DNA from: a bacterium
GTDB lineage: Bacteria; Electryoneota; Electryoneia; Electryoneales; Electryoneaceae
Direction of reading: 5' to 3'
Assembly (NCBI GenBank): GCA_028278125.1
Contig: JANQEY010000219.1
Coordinates: forward strand, 1 to 36,123
Length of the DNA stretch: 36,123 nt
The notes under the pieces were generated by a model. It saw nothing but the letters and a program-made list of their open reading frames with translations. It was not told the DNA's origin and did not search any database. The stretch's first letter is position 1, and each line of letters begins with the position of its first letter. The translations under genes were made by a program, and so were the position numbers. This document shows, one piece after another, positions 17,739-26,455 of the stretch.

Positions 17739-18839
17739 TTATACACCCTTCGCGAAAATATCATTGAGAACTTCTATCAGGAAGGTTGTCTCTTCCTCGT
17801 TACCGATTGTAATTCTGACTCCTTCGGGCAGACGGAAGGGTGTCATCGGGCGGGCGATTACTCCTCGTTTTAACAATTCATCACTGAACCATACCGCTTT
17901 ATCAGGACTTCCCATCGGTACATAGACAAAATTAGCGACACTTCTGGGAGGTCTCAGGCCAAATCCTTCCAGGGCTTTTACCGTTATTCTCATCCCATTG
18001 CGGTTTGTATCAACAGTTTTCTGCAGGAATTCGACATCTTCGAGTGCACCCAATCCAGCAGCTTGAGCCAACGAGGTTGGTTCGAATGGAAGTTTAACCT
18101 TAAGGATGTTTTCAATTATCTCAGGGTGACCAATTCCATAACCTATTCTTACACCTGCCAGGCCGTATGCCTTGGAGAAGGTACGAAGTGTCAGTATCTG
18201 GTCGTGACGGTAGTTCATGCTGTTCGGGTATCCATCCCATTCCTGGGCGTACTCGAAATATGCCTCATCAAGGATTACAAGAACACCATCAGGAAGTCGT
18301 TCCAGGAATTGTTCAAAAACACTTCGATGAAACGCTGTTCCCGTTGGATTGTTCGGGTTTGCCAGGTATATAAGTTTCGTTTGGTCAGTGATAGATTCTG
18401 ATATTCCCTCAAGGTCGTAAGTGTAGTTCTGGAGTGGAACTGTCCTGCAATTAAGGTTCATCGAATTACAGAGGACATAAAAACCGATAAAAGTACCCTC
18501 CGCTGTTATAATTTCGTCACCGGGCTGCAGGTATGCCCTCATTGCTGCCATCAAGATCGATTCACTTCCAGATCCGGCAGCTACATTTTCCAGGCCGATA
18601 CCATGATGAACAGCCAATTCATCACGTAATTCAAGACCAGCATTCGGATAGGTCGCCAGTCCATCAACAGACTGGTTTATTCTTTCAACTGCCTTCGGAG
18701 ATGGTCCCAGGGGATTCTCGTTGCTTGCCAGTTTGATAATCTTCTCAAGTCCGAGGGCTTCCCTGATCTCTTCAACTGATCTCCCCGGTTCATAAGCACG
18801 TAGATTACTGATGTGTTGCGGACTCTCTGGAAGTTGCAT
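17739..18839 (-). CDS. hisC: Histidinol-phosphate aminotransferase
   Basis: This is a fold-type I, PLP-dependent aminotransferase of 366 residues, the usual HisC length. Key parts are the N-terminal 'LASNENPLGPSPKAVE' substrate segment, 'GSGSESILMAAM' (phosphate-binding region), 'NPNNPTG' at 161-167, Asp191 in 'LDEAYFEY' and the Schiff-base Lys223 in 'RTFSKAYGLAGVRIGYG'. In histidine synthesis it converts imidazole acetol-phosphate to histidinol phosphate; relatives act on aromatic or tyrosine substrates, and no other his gene is in the window, so that alternative is open. The ATG has AGAAGG 10 bases upstream. It follows the deacetylase-like gene after 104 bases on the same strand, so cotranscription with yjbQ is likely but not certain. 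Confidence 0.93.
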   Translation of the reverse strand: MQLPESPQHISNLRAYEPGRSVEEIREALGLEKIIKLASNENPLGPSPKAVERINQSVDGLATYPNAGLELRDELAVHHGIGLENVAAGSGSESILMAAMRAYLQPGDEIITAEGTFIGFYVLCNSMNLNCRTVPLQNYTYDLEGISESITDQTKLIYLANPNNPTGTAFHRSVFEQFLERLPDGVLVILDEAYFEYAQEWDGYPNSMNYRHDQILTLRTFSKAYGLAGVRIGYGIGHPEIIENILKVKLPFEPTSLAQAAGLGALEDVEFLQKTVDTNRNGMRITVKALEGFGLRPPRSVANFVYVPMGSPDKAVWFSDELLKRGVIARPMTPFRLPEGVRITIGNEEETTFLIEVLNDIFAKGV

Positions 18840-18943
18840 GATCTTATACCTTCTTTTTACGGATTGAATACCCGGAAAGTAGCTGTTGGTTTGCTTTTGA
18901 GCAATCGGAACCGCTCCTTGAGAGCCACGATGACCTGTTTAAA

Positions 18944-20290
18944 TCAATAACCTTCAGGATATTCCAGCCATAACCAGGGTATGGAAATAGAACTTTGATC
19001 GGTATCATCTGGAGGGTGAATCGAGGTGTTCTCTACCTTAATTCCATTTAAGATGATCGAAGTATTTTCAGGATCTGGGGTGTAAAAGGTTAGTCCCCTG
19101 AGATTTACTGCCTCCTGTTGAACGGGTGATTCCCTTAACGGATCGTCTAACATGCCTATATTTACAGTATATCCCTGTTCAGTTTTTTCCCATGACCAGT
19201 CGAGGAACCTGGTCATCAAGTTGTAATCTAGTAAACTTGTTGTTGTCGTTATGAATATGGAACCCTCTTGGAATCTTTCCGATAATCCCTTGAAAGCCTT
19301 GCGTGCATGTTCTGGAATCCATTCATCATAATCTTCGTTAGCACCGAAGTGTGTATAGACTACCATGTAACCGCCACTGGAAATCAGTCTATCCAGGTTT
19401 TCCGGGCGTAATTGATGGGCAAGGTAGCCTACATCTACTCCATATTTTCCCATGTTGCCGTCATCGTTAATAAACCGTCTGAACCGCCAGTATTCCTGGC
19501 CATCGTCCAGTTTTATTGGATTCAGTAAATGCTTGTTGGTGACCGGATCAAATACACCAGGTTTTAACATCTCCTTGATCGAATAAGCGATGTCAAAAAG
19601 GTGGAATCCGAAATCACGGAATCCGGCGTCCTTCTCCATGGCGATCCGGTGGGTTACTCGCCACGATTCTACATACCTGATTCCAAGATCAGGGAAATAG
19701 TTTGTGTGGTATTCCGGGTAATCGGGATTATCACCTAGTTCCTCGTCACGTGGGCCGATTCTCTGGGTATTCGTTTCGTCCCCATGATTAACCCAGGCAG
19801 GGATTGTCAATCCGCGATCCTGGAAATATTGGATCGCCCGGGGTAACCTCGCTTCGTTATAACCGATACCCGTATAATCACCATACGTATGCAGGCAGTC
19901 TATATATCCGGCTAAAATGAAATCTTCGATTACCTTTGAAGCGCTGTCATTAACAACTCCCAGCGTATCAAATATTGTAAATGAACTTTTTCCCGTCGGA
20001 TCGAAAAACCAGAAGCTGTTACCCACTTCAAGACCTAATCCATTACCCCAACGGGTGTCACGGTTCGTGCATAGATATTCCTGGATAGCCAGGAACTCCT
20101 CGATACTGTTTGTGTAATCAATATCGCTGCAGAATGCCAGGCCTGCTTTGTAAGGGTAGGGGAAAGGGCGTAGTGAAATATCTTCGCGTGCACAACCCGA
20201 AGTTAGAATGGCAAACGATATAAAGCAAAACAGGACAGCAAGATATTGAGGCAAGTTTCCTGGTTTCTTTATAGACTGTCTTGTATTCAC
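18944..20290 (-). CDS. Lipoprotein with NodB-like polysaccharide-deacetylase fold
   Basis: The 448-residue product begins at a GTG (20290), 24 bases after the yjbQ stop; a signal sequence with 'LTSGC' (Cys33) suggests lipidation. The opening strand 'YKAGLAFCSDIDYTNSIEEFLAIQEYL' matches the first motif of the glycoside hydrolase/deacetylase superfamily (SDIDYT in place of TFDDG). 'CLHTYGDYTG', 'AWVNHGDETNTQ' and 'GGYMVVYTHFGAN' supply plausible metal-binding His/Asp residues. It is longer than a simple NodB domain, with a C-terminal beta region (about 370-448) of unknown type. A carbohydrate substrate is likely, but deacetylase activity is inferred from fold only. The placement between yjbQ and hisC gives no clear pathway. 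Confidence 0.75.
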   Translation of the reverse strand: MNTRQSIKKPGNLPQYLAVLFCFISFAILTSGCAREDISLRPFPYPYKAGLAFCSDIDYTNSIEEFLAIQEYLCTNRDTRWGNGLGLEVGNSFWFFDPTGKSSFTIFDTLGVVNDSASKVIEDFILAGYIDCLHTYGDYTGIGYNEARLPRAIQYFQDRGLTIPAWVNHGDETNTQRIGPRDEELGDNPDYPEYHTNYFPDLGIRYVESWRVTHRIAMEKDAGFRDFGFHLFDIAYSIKEMLKPGVFDPVTNKHLLNPIKLDDGQEYWRFRRFINDDGNMGKYGVDVGYLAHQLRPENLDRLISSGGYMVVYTHFGANEDYDEWIPEHARKAFKGLSERFQEGSIFITTTTSLLDYNLMTRFLDWSWEKTEQGYTVNIGMLDDPLRESPVQQEAVNLRGLTFYTPDPENTSIILNGIKVENTSIHPPDDTDQSSISIPWLWLEYPEGY

Positions 20291-20314
20291 GTGGAGATCC
20301 AGTTCCAGCTTGCC

Positions 20315-20734
20315 TTATTCACCGATAATTTTAACCAGCACCCGTTTCGGTCTGCGACCATCAAACTCACCGTAAAAAATCCGTTCCCAAGTGCCGAAGT
20401 CCAGTTGACCGTTTGTTATGGCAACTGTCACCTCGCGTCCCATAACCTGCCGTTTGAGGTGCGCGTCGGCGTTGTCCTCGCCGGTGTCATTATGACGGTA
20501 CTGCGATACCGGTTCATGAGGAGCCAGTTCTTCCAGCCACTTTTCGTAATCCTGGTGCAGACCGTGTTCGTTATCGTTGATAAAAACGGATGCCGTGATA
20601 TGCATGGCGTTTACCAGGACTAAACCTTCACGGATTCCCGATTCATCAATGCATTCCTGTACCTGTGGTGTAATATGAACAAATGCCCTGCGAGTGGATA
20701 TATCAAAATAGAGTTCTTTACGAAAGGTTTTCAT
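20315..20734 (-). CDS. yjbQ: YjbQ/UPF0047 family protein
   Basis: At 139 residues it is the normal size for the family. Signature segments are '[31 protein letters not shown]', '[26 protein letters not shown]' and '[31 protein letters not shown]', with the conserved His and Asp residues of the probable metal site. E. coli YjbQ has weak thiamin-phosphate synthase activity; the physiological role is unsettled. The ATG has GGAGAGAT with good spacing. It is the first gene of an apparent operon with the deacetylase-like lipoprotein and hisC. Its promoter region holds TTGACA and TATACT 20 bases apart and a motif shared with the tandem-MerR promoter (see findings). Confidence 0.93.
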   Translation of the reverse strand: MKTFRKELYFDISTRRAFVHITPQVQECIDESGIREGLVLVNAMHITASVFINDNEHGLHQDYEKWLEELAPHEPVSQYRHNDTGEDNADAHLKRQVMGREVTVAITNGQLDFGTWERIFYGEFDGRRPKRVLVKIIGE

Positions 20735-20787
20735 CTATCTCTCCATCAGTGTTATAAACATTCTGTAATAGGGAATATAAATACTTC

Positions 20788-20819
20788 AGTATACTCGTCC
20801 AATTGATCAAAGTTGTCAA
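20788..20819 (-). promoter_or_regulatory. yjbQ promoter with long (20-bp) spacer and MerR-promoter-shared motif
   Basis: On the minus strand TTGACA (20814-20819) and TATACT (20788-20793) are separated by 20 bases, longer than the 17-base optimum and like MerR-activated promoters. The spacer region carries TGATCAATT-N5-AGTATAC (20789-20809), also present at 35551-35571. The predicted start site would be about 45 bases before the ATG. Confidence 0.5.
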
Positions 20820-20859
20820 GTAATCTGCTAATATATGAATCAATCATAATAAACAAATA

Positions 20860-20885
20860 GCCCCTGTTAGCGAGCTAACAGGGGC
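20860..20885 (-). terminator. Intrinsic terminator of the double-FGE lipoprotein gene
   Basis: A perfect 11-bp stem (GCCCCTGTTAG / CTAACAGGGGC) with a CGAG loop lies 44 bases after the stop at 20929 on the minus strand. It is followed on that strand by TATTTGTTTATTATG, a T-rich though interrupted tail. It insulates the yjbQ promoter. Confidence 0.8.
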
Positions 20886-20928
20886 ATATATTCTTTACTA
20901 CTACTGATAATAATTGATTCTAAACCAG

Positions 20929-22815
20929 TTAAAAATCTCTAACAAGCCTGAATCCTATTGTAGAGCTCCTGGATGTTGGTTCGATTGCGTAACGATAGGC
21001 ACTTCGGCATTGATTTTCGCCACTCTCCCAGGCCCCGCCACGGAATACCCGGAAAACACCAAGAGGATCAAGCCAGGCACTCCCGTCGGAAGGTGCAAGA
21101 TCATAACTCGGATGATACCAGTCTTCGCACCATTCCATCACATTTCCAATCATATCATGAATACCCCAAGCGTTGGGGAGTAACAAACCGGTGTCATGAG
21201 TACGATCGTCGCTATTTTCAGAGTACCAGGTGTAATCGCTTATAACCGGGACAACAGGATCATCGCCCCAGGGGAAATGTTCACCCGATCCGGCTCGGCA
21301 GGCATATTCCCATTCAGCTTCAGTTGGCATTCTCCATGGTGAATCTTCTTCGAATGCGTTGATAGCCGGCAGGAAAAAGTCATGGATCTCTTCCCAACTG
21401 ATATTTTCAACTGGACAATCCGCGCAACCGGTGAAAAAGGAAGGATTCGAACCTGTGACAGTTTCCCATTGATCCTGGGTAAGTTCAAATTTTCCGATCC
21501 AGAAACGGTAATCTATTTCAACCATATGACGGGGATATTCATCTGTTTGGAGATGCTGGTCTCCATAGGCAGTACCCATCTCGAAACTGCCCGGTTCGAT
21601 AAGGATCATGTCGATTGACAGTCCAGTATTTGCAAGTTCAAATGAACTCTCTACAGGGATACTGGTTGTTAGCCGTTGCACCGATGATACTGATGTTTCT
21701 CCATCCTCATCACGGGCTATTACCTTCCAGAAATATGTTTGCCCGAAATTTATTCCCTGCAATGTAACGGTAGTATCAATAGTATTTGAAATTACCAGCG
21801 GTGGTGTACTATTAGTGCCGAAAAACAGGTCATATTCCAGTGGATCACCCTCTGGATCAGAACAAGACCAGGAGAGAACAATCGACAGAACTCCCTCTTC
21901 TACAATTTCTGCCTCGAAAGGTAACGGTTTGTAAGGAGCAAGATTCTGATAATTTTCATCAAACACCAGCCGGAACCCGATATCACGTCTTGAATAGTCC
22001 GGGTTTTGCCATTCTCTCTTCGCGCTCCGGCTGTTAAATACAGGCTGTAGATAACTACCTCCCCGTAAAACCCGACCCTGTCCCAGAGTGTCTATCCAAA
22101 CACTTCCATCACGAGGGGCTTCGTCATAGGCGTCATGATAATTATCCAGGCACCATTCCCAGACATTGCCATGCATGTCGTGTATCCCCCAGGGATTTGG
22201 TAATAATTCACCAATCTCATGAGGAAATTCAAACTCGCCTGCTGATCTTATATAATAATTAACGTATTCGTTTTCGCATACATATGGAGATGATGTACCG
22301 GCACGGCAGGCATATTCCCATTCCGCTTCAGTTGGCAGCCGCCAGGGAGTTCCCGGTACGGTTGAGTTAAGAATTGGAAGGAATATCTCAACAATATCAC
22401 TGAATGAAACGTTCTCTACGGGGAAAAATGGGTTGTCACCGGATAACGAAGGATTGTCATCTGTAATATTGTACCATTGTTCCTGGGTAACTTCAAACTG
22501 GCCAATCCAGAATCCATCAGTAAATTCAACCGGATGACGGGGGTATTCATTATCTTCTGCATGGTCTTCATTTGGGCCGGCACCCATACGAAATTCACCA
22601 GGTTCGATATAGATCATTGAAATATTGTTACCGCCCGATCCAAACTGAAAGTTGTCTCTTTCTATACTTGTCTCAACGTGTTCAACGATTTCTGGATCAT
22701 ATATGTCGCATGCAGGCAGAAAGCATATCAATAGGGCAACGGATAGGTAGACCATTCGAGTAATAATTCGTCCGGTTTTCCTGGCAGTATTTGTTTTATG
22801 CTTGATGCATTTCAT
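20929..22815 (-). CDS. Lipoprotein with two FGE/SUMF1-fold domains flanking an Fn3-like domain
   Basis: A signal sequence with 'FLPAC' (Cys36) suggests a lipoprotein. FGE domain 1 (about 60-285) has 'MIYIEPGEFRMG', 'QFEVTQEQWYNIT', 'PWRLPTEAEWEYACRAG', 'WGIHDMHGNVWEWCLDNY', 'GRVLRGGSY' and 'GFRLV'. An Fn3-like stretch (about 295-390) has 'LSWSCSDPEGDPLEYDLFFG' and 'FGQTYFWKVIARDEDG'. FGE domain 2 (about 400-628) repeats all motifs. In domain 2 the cysteine pair of true FGE is reduced to one ('GGAWESGENQCRSAYRYA': the first position is Ser), and domain 1 lacks both ('GGSYLQPVFNSRSAKREW'), so formylglycine formation is unlikely. It follows the barrel gene after 17 bases, probably in one operon. 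The function is unknown; surface ligand binding is an inference. Confidence 0.88.
   Translation of the reverse strand: MKCIKHKTNTARKTGRIITRMVYLSVALLICFLPACDIYDPEIVEHVETSIERDNFQFGSGGNNISMIYIEPGEFRMGAGPNEDHAEDNEYPRHPVEFTDGFWIGQFEVTQEQWYNITDDNPSLSGDNPFFPVENVSFSDIVEIFLPILNSTVPGTPWRLPTEAEWEYACRAGTSSPYVCENEYVNYYIRSAGEFEFPHEIGELLPNPWGIHDMHGNVWEWCLDNYHDAYDEAPRDGSVWIDTLGQGRVLRGGSYLQPVFNSRSAKREWQNPDYSRRDIGFRLVFDENYQNLAPYKPLPFEAEIVEEGVLSIVLSWSCSDPEGDPLEYDLFFGTNSTPPLVISNTIDTTVTLQGINFGQTYFWKVIARDEDGETSVSSVQRLTTSIPVESSFELANTGLSIDMILIEPGSFEMGTAYGDQHLQTDEYPRHMVEIDYRFWIGKFELTQDQWETVTGSNPSFFTGCADCPVENISWEEIHDFFLPAINAFEEDSPWRMPTEAEWEYACRAGSGEHFPWGDDPVVPVISDYTWYSENSDDRTHDTGLLLPNAWGIHDMIGNVMEWCEDWYHPSYDLAPSDGSAWLDPLGVFRVFRGGAWESGENQCRSAYRYAIEPTSRSSTIGFRLVRDF
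21296..21329 (-). repeat. Near-identical intragenic repeat, copy 2 (FGE domain 2)
   Basis: This 34-base segment matches 22304-22337 at 33 positions. It encodes the 'PTEAEWEYACRA' motif of the second FGE domain. See the matching copy in domain 1. Confidence 0.8.
22304..22337 (-). repeat. Near-identical intragenic repeat, copy 1 (FGE domain 1)
   Basis: This is the partner of 21296-21329, with one mismatch in 34 bases. Identity at synonymous sites exceeds what protein conservation needs, suggesting recent duplication or gene conversion within the gene. Confidence 0.8.
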
Positions 22816-22832
22816 TATCGATGATCCAATGT

Positions 22833-23894
22833 CTAATAAACGTACGTCAATCCAAGTTTAAGGGTAACACTTCGTTCCCTTTCATTATTGGCTTTGTCCC
22901 GAGATGTCATCACCGGGATTTCGAGTAAACCTCTTACCGACAATGCCGGCAGGTGCCAGCAGATACCGGGCGCTACATCAATCATTACCACACGCTGATC
23001 GTGACTCTCTGTTCCCCTTGTTGTTAAGCCGTTTGTATGCCTGATAATCCAGCTGGTTTCACCATAACCTGACTCGAAAAACAGCCCCGATACAAAAACG
23101 TCGAGTTCGTAGTTGATCGGTTTTACAACAGCAGCGTTCATCCAATACATGTGACCGTTCTGCAGTTCTGCTTCTGTAGTGAATCCCGAAGTTTTGACAT
23201 GCTTTTCATCAATCCCGTTTATCCGGTAACTCCAGTCCAGAACAACATCGTAATCACCACCAACGGATGACAGGTATAAAGGGATAATAGTGCTGATGCC
23301 AAAAGAATAGTCAAAAGTACCGGTTCCAAGGGGAACGGGATAATTTTTTCCGTCATATCTATCTGTTTTTGTCGTCTCGCCAGTGGGAAGTTTTACCGAT
23401 ACTTTCCCCATAAACCAGCTCCGGGAAATCCTGAAAGACGTCTCCGTAAAGACCGACATATCACCAAAACCGGCAGCTTGTGCATCAAAACCGTTGTAGG
23501 GGATCTCACGTCTCATGTAATACGGAAATACTGCGCCAACACGAAAGTGCCGGTACTGGAAACGAACAGGCGCGTAAACGGCGCCGGTAGAAACAGTGTG
23601 CATTACCTCGGTTCGCATGTATAAACCCGATTCCCATCCCTGTTTTCGTTTCTGAGCTGATCGTTCGTTTAAACCGGCATACATCTCTGCAGCGAGTAAA
23701 GGTTCATCAAAAATCAGCTCCGTGCTGTGCATCAGGGTCCATAAACCTTCGCCGATAAAATCACGCAGGGGGAATTCAGTATCTTCCTGTGCGGGAATGG
23801 GGGGGACGAGTACAAATAATACCAGGCTTAAAATCACCGGGGCAATGAAGTAGTCTTTACTGTATTTCTTTAAACACTTGCCCATTGAGGGCAC
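22833..23894 (-). CDS. Outer-membrane beta-barrel protein (phenol meta-pathway/transporter-like family)
   Basis: The 353-residue product has an N-terminal signal ('ILSLVLFVLVPPIPAQ') and then alternating amphipathic strands throughout, ending in an aromatic residue ('LKLGLTYVY'), as expected for an outer-membrane barrel. Segments such as 'FGDMSVFTETSFRISRSWFMGKVSVKLPTGETTK' and 'GTGTFDYSFGISTIIPL' match the style of the 'MetA-pathway of phenol degradation' barrel family, which is often annotated as transporters, but the substrate cannot be read. The start is a GTG at 23894 or an ATG at 23885; neither has a clear ribosome site. It is followed after 17 bases by the double-FGE lipoprotein, with which it probably forms a two-gene operon and perhaps an outer-membrane complex. 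Confidence 0.8.
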   Translation of the reverse strand: MPSMGKCLKKYSKDYFIAPVILSLVLFVLVPPIPAQEDTEFPLRDFIGEGLWTLMHSTELIFDEPLLAAEMYAGLNERSAQKRKQGWESGLYMRTEVMHTVSTGAVYAPVRFQYRHFRVGAVFPYYMRREIPYNGFDAQAAGFGDMSVFTETSFRISRSWFMGKVSVKLPTGETTKTDRYDGKNYPVPLGTGTFDYSFGISTIIPLYLSSVGGDYDVVLDWSYRINGIDEKHVKTSGFTTEAELQNGHMYWMNAAVVKPINYELDVFVSGLFFESGYGETSWIIRHTNGLTTRGTESHDQRVVMIDVAPGICWHLPALSVRGLLEIPVMTSRDKANNERERSVTLKLGLTYVY

Positions 23895-23932
23895 CCGTTA
23901 TGTAATAGGTTGGCTATTCTTAATCTAAAAAC

Positions 23933-23962
23933 ATTATCTGGTTGTTTCGAATAACAAGACAA
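23933..23962 (-). promoter_or_regulatory. Possible promoter of the barrel/double-FGE operon
   Basis: On the minus strand TTGTCT (23957-23962) and GATAAT (23933-23938) are 18 bases apart, about 45 bases upstream of the GTG at 23894. The -10 matches well, the -35 only partly. Confidence 0.3.
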
Positions 23963-24134
23963 TCATTGTTGGAATCCGGGCACACAAAAATCAACGAAAT
24001 CCGCAACCTGGCGAACCCGAAGCCTCTTATTATTATTTTCGCCTTTAACTGGTTTAACTTAAGACAATGTGAGCCGTAAAAACCGATCAATATTATTTAA
24101 ACTCATTCAACTATTATTTTATACCAAAACCTTA

Positions 24135-26423
24135 TTACTTAAATTCTTCAAATCTTCTTTTCATTTTATCACGAAAATATTCTATTGTACCATTTTTCAA
24201 CATTTTGAAGTCTTTTCCGTAGCCATAGTAATTTTTATTTGCCAGGGTGTCACGTGTTGCTTCGGTTGGATAGAAGACGGCATTTCCGTCATTCATTCTT
24301 TTATCATACCCAATTTCTTCACCAGTATCAAAATCTTCTATAAGATATTTATCTTCCCCGGATATATCGGCAAACAGGCAAACTTGCTTAGCAAAGAGAA
24401 GTTGGAAAACACCAAGTAGCGGAGGATTGTACTTGTCGAAATTATTCATTCCGTAATTAAATCTATCGCCGCTTGTAATGTATGTGTCGTTGCCACCTGT
24501 ATCGAAAACAAAAACCTGGGACATGTTAATGGCAAAGCCTAATCCGTCATTACGGTTTTTATATGTATCATTTCCACCACGATTAAACAGCAATGAAATG
24601 GTATAATCATGCCCGAATCCTATCCCGGCGGACTGGTGCCCGGTAACACTGTGAATATCATCGCCCTCTTCATCTATCAGAGCACCTATGCAGAAATGAG
24701 CGCCACAAGCCTGGCTCCAGTTTGCACTGAGGTACTGGTCATCCCCATGACCGTCATATAAAAATCCCATTCCATACCAGTATCCGCAACCCATTGACCA
24801 GTTTGCGGACTCATAGATGTCGTCACCCCGAAGATCAATCAGTGTACCCATTCCACCTGCCCAGGAGTGTCCATCTGTAATGTCTCCCCGTCGACCAATT
24901 CCACAACCCTGGGAGTAGGAATAATTCAATTTTTTATCCTTTGAATGCAGGTCGGGACGGTAAACGTTCGCGGCTTCCGGTTCGCACCAGTAGTGATCAT
25001 TTCCAGTCCTGTTGATCAATGTTCCAACTCCACCAACTCCCCCATAACCCTGCCCATCGCCCCAAAGGGTATATTTATCATCACCGGTATTATCAATTGC
25101 GATTCCTACACCGAAATATGCAGCTCCCTGGCCGGATGTCCACATGTGGTATTCATCATTTCCCGCCATGTCGGCAAGAACACCGATTCCCAGCATTGAT
25201 GCGCCCTGGGACAACCTTGTTGATTGATAGATATCATCTCCCTCAAGATCCAGTAACATTGCCGCACCAAAAATTGCTGCACCTTGCGAGGGTAGCAATT
25301 CGTCATCGTTGCTATATTTATCATCACCACCGAGGTCAAGTGTTAATGAAACAGGGATATCCAGCGATGGGGTTGATCCGGTCGCACCATAATAGGTGTC
25401 GTTTCCATCAAAATCTATAACAAGAAAAGCGTCATGATACCTGTGAATGTCCTTCCCGGATCCAGCCAGTACAATACGTCCGATCGGTGTAGATACGTTC
25501 AATACCTGGTTTTTCCAGTCAATTCCCTTTTCACCCTGCAGGGCTTTTAGACTATCTGCCAACATTTCACCCGATTCGAGAATCTTATACCCAGCATAAT
25601 AAATTGAGTTCATGTCAATGTTATTGGCGCAATCTTCGAGTTCCGGGAAGTATTCAAGTCCGTCGAATTGAGTTTCTCCAAGTTGACGAATTTTCCAGCA
25701 TGCCAGGGCATCCTTGTAGTCAACATTTCGCATACCGATTTCACGGAATTTCCATGCTTCAAGGAGGTGGATTACAGTTTTTGCTATATGCCTTTGTACT
25801 CGAATATCGATCGGTTTGATTGCTTCACGTAAATCCCTTTCGATCAGGGGAAAATCAGAAGCCTGCCCCATTGCGTTAAACCGGTAAACTCGTCCAGTTT
25901 GTTCGTAGATATCCCGGATCGCACCGAGCAATGGTTCATTTTCGTCCAGCTCTGCCCAAAGTGACGCACTGTAGTCCCTGAACTGGGCAGTTACCTGCCG
26001 GACTCCACAGTAATAGGTAGTTTTTAACAATCCTTTACTCCCGCCCCTGTCGCTTCCATCCAGGTAATCAGGATGGAGATAATCGTCTACTGAGAGCGCC
26101 ATCAAGCGGACAAAATCATAGATGTATTGGGGTTCCGCGAACAGGTCATCAAAAGCCAGCATCTTAAAAGGTATATCCTGGGGATCGGGGTAGCGTGTCC
26201 AGTATCCTTTAGGTTCAAATCCGAGGTCATCTTCTGTCAGCCCGAGGTCGCTCAACATTTCCAGGAACGCGTCAGGTCCCTGTTCTTCAGCAGGTGGAAG
26301 GAAAATTACCGGCGTTTCATTTGAAGATGAAGAGGATAGTTTTGGATTTTCTGCACTGGCCTGAGAAGATATTGAGAATGATAAGAATGACGCAATCAAA
26401 ATCAAAAGAGCGAAGTTTTTCAT
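24135..26423 (-). CDS. Exported beta-solenoid protein of 26-residue 'G(D/N)DxY' repeats, function unknown
   Basis: The ATG has GGGGGA 4 bases upstream; a signal peptide covers about residues 1-24. Residues about 45-310 form a mostly helical N-terminal domain with no family I recognise. Residues about 335-695 hold some twelve repeats with the core 'G(N/D)D.Y....(S/G)QG....G.G.L.D..', unit length about 26 residues in the clearest run ('GDDIYQSTRLSQGASMLGIG', 'GNDEYHMWTSGQGAAYFGVG', 'GDDKYTLWGDGQGYGGVG'). Asp-rich turns at regular intervals suggest a calcium-bound solenoid, but spacing differs from the RTX nonapeptide. There is a short non-repeat C-terminus. It is 32 bases downstream of the EamA transporter gene, probably cotranscribed. 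A structural or adhesive surface role is inferred only. Confidence 0.8.
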   Translation of the reverse strand: MKNFALLILIASFLSFSISSQASAENPKLSSSSSNETPVIFLPPAEEQGPDAFLEMLSDLGLTEDDLGFEPKGYWTRYPDPQDIPFKMLAFDDLFAEPQYIYDFVRLMALSVDDYLHPDYLDGSDRGGSKGLLKTTYYCGVRQVTAQFRDYSASLWAELDENEPLLGAIRDIYEQTGRVYRFNAMGQASDFPLIERDLREAIKPIDIRVQRHIAKTVIHLLEAWKFREIGMRNVDYKDALACWKIRQLGETQFDGLEYFPELEDCANNIDMNSIYYAGYKILESGEMLADSLKALQGEKGIDWKNQVLNVSTPIGRIVLAGSGKDIHRYHDAFLVIDFDGNDTYYGATGSTPSLDIPVSLTLDLGGDDKYSNDDELLPSQGAAIFGAAMLLDLEGDDIYQSTRLSQGASMLGIGVLADMAGNDEYHMWTSGQGAAYFGVGIAIDNTGDDKYTLWGDGQGYGGVGGVGTLINRTGNDHYWCEPEAANVYRPDLHSKDKKLNYSYSQGCGIGRRGDITDGHSWAGGMGTLIDLRGDDIYESANWSMGCGYWYGMGFLYDGHGDDQYLSANWSQACGAHFCIGALIDEEGDDIHSVTGHQSAGIGFGHDYTISLLFNRGGNDTYKNRNDGLGFAINMSQVFVFDTGGNDTYITSGDRFNYGMNNFDKYNPPLLGVFQLLFAKQVCLFADISGEDKYLIEDFDTGEEIGYDKRMNDGNAVFYPTEATRDTLANKNYYGYGKDFKMLKNGTIEYFRDKMKRRFEEFK

Positions 26424-26455
26424 CGGATCCCCCGGATTCGAAATAATTAAAAATA

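Noticed and set aside
17724..17741. AT-only hairpin TGTATA/TATACA after hisC.
   Set aside because: The stem is six weak pairs without a T-run, so it is unlikely to terminate transcription.
20246..20623. A 125-codon open frame on the plus strand, antisense to yjbQ.
   Set aside because: It has no ribosome site or protein family, and the minus-strand yjbQ product is unmistakable.
25019..25420. A 133-codon plus-strand frame inside the solenoid gene, rich in His and Arg.
   Set aside because: It is a shadow of the GDD repeat codons on the other strand; composition is that of a chance antisense frame.
24135..26423. RTX calcium-binding toxin repeats in the solenoid protein.
   Set aside because: The unit is about 26 residues with GDDxY, not the nine-residue GGxGxDxUx repeat.
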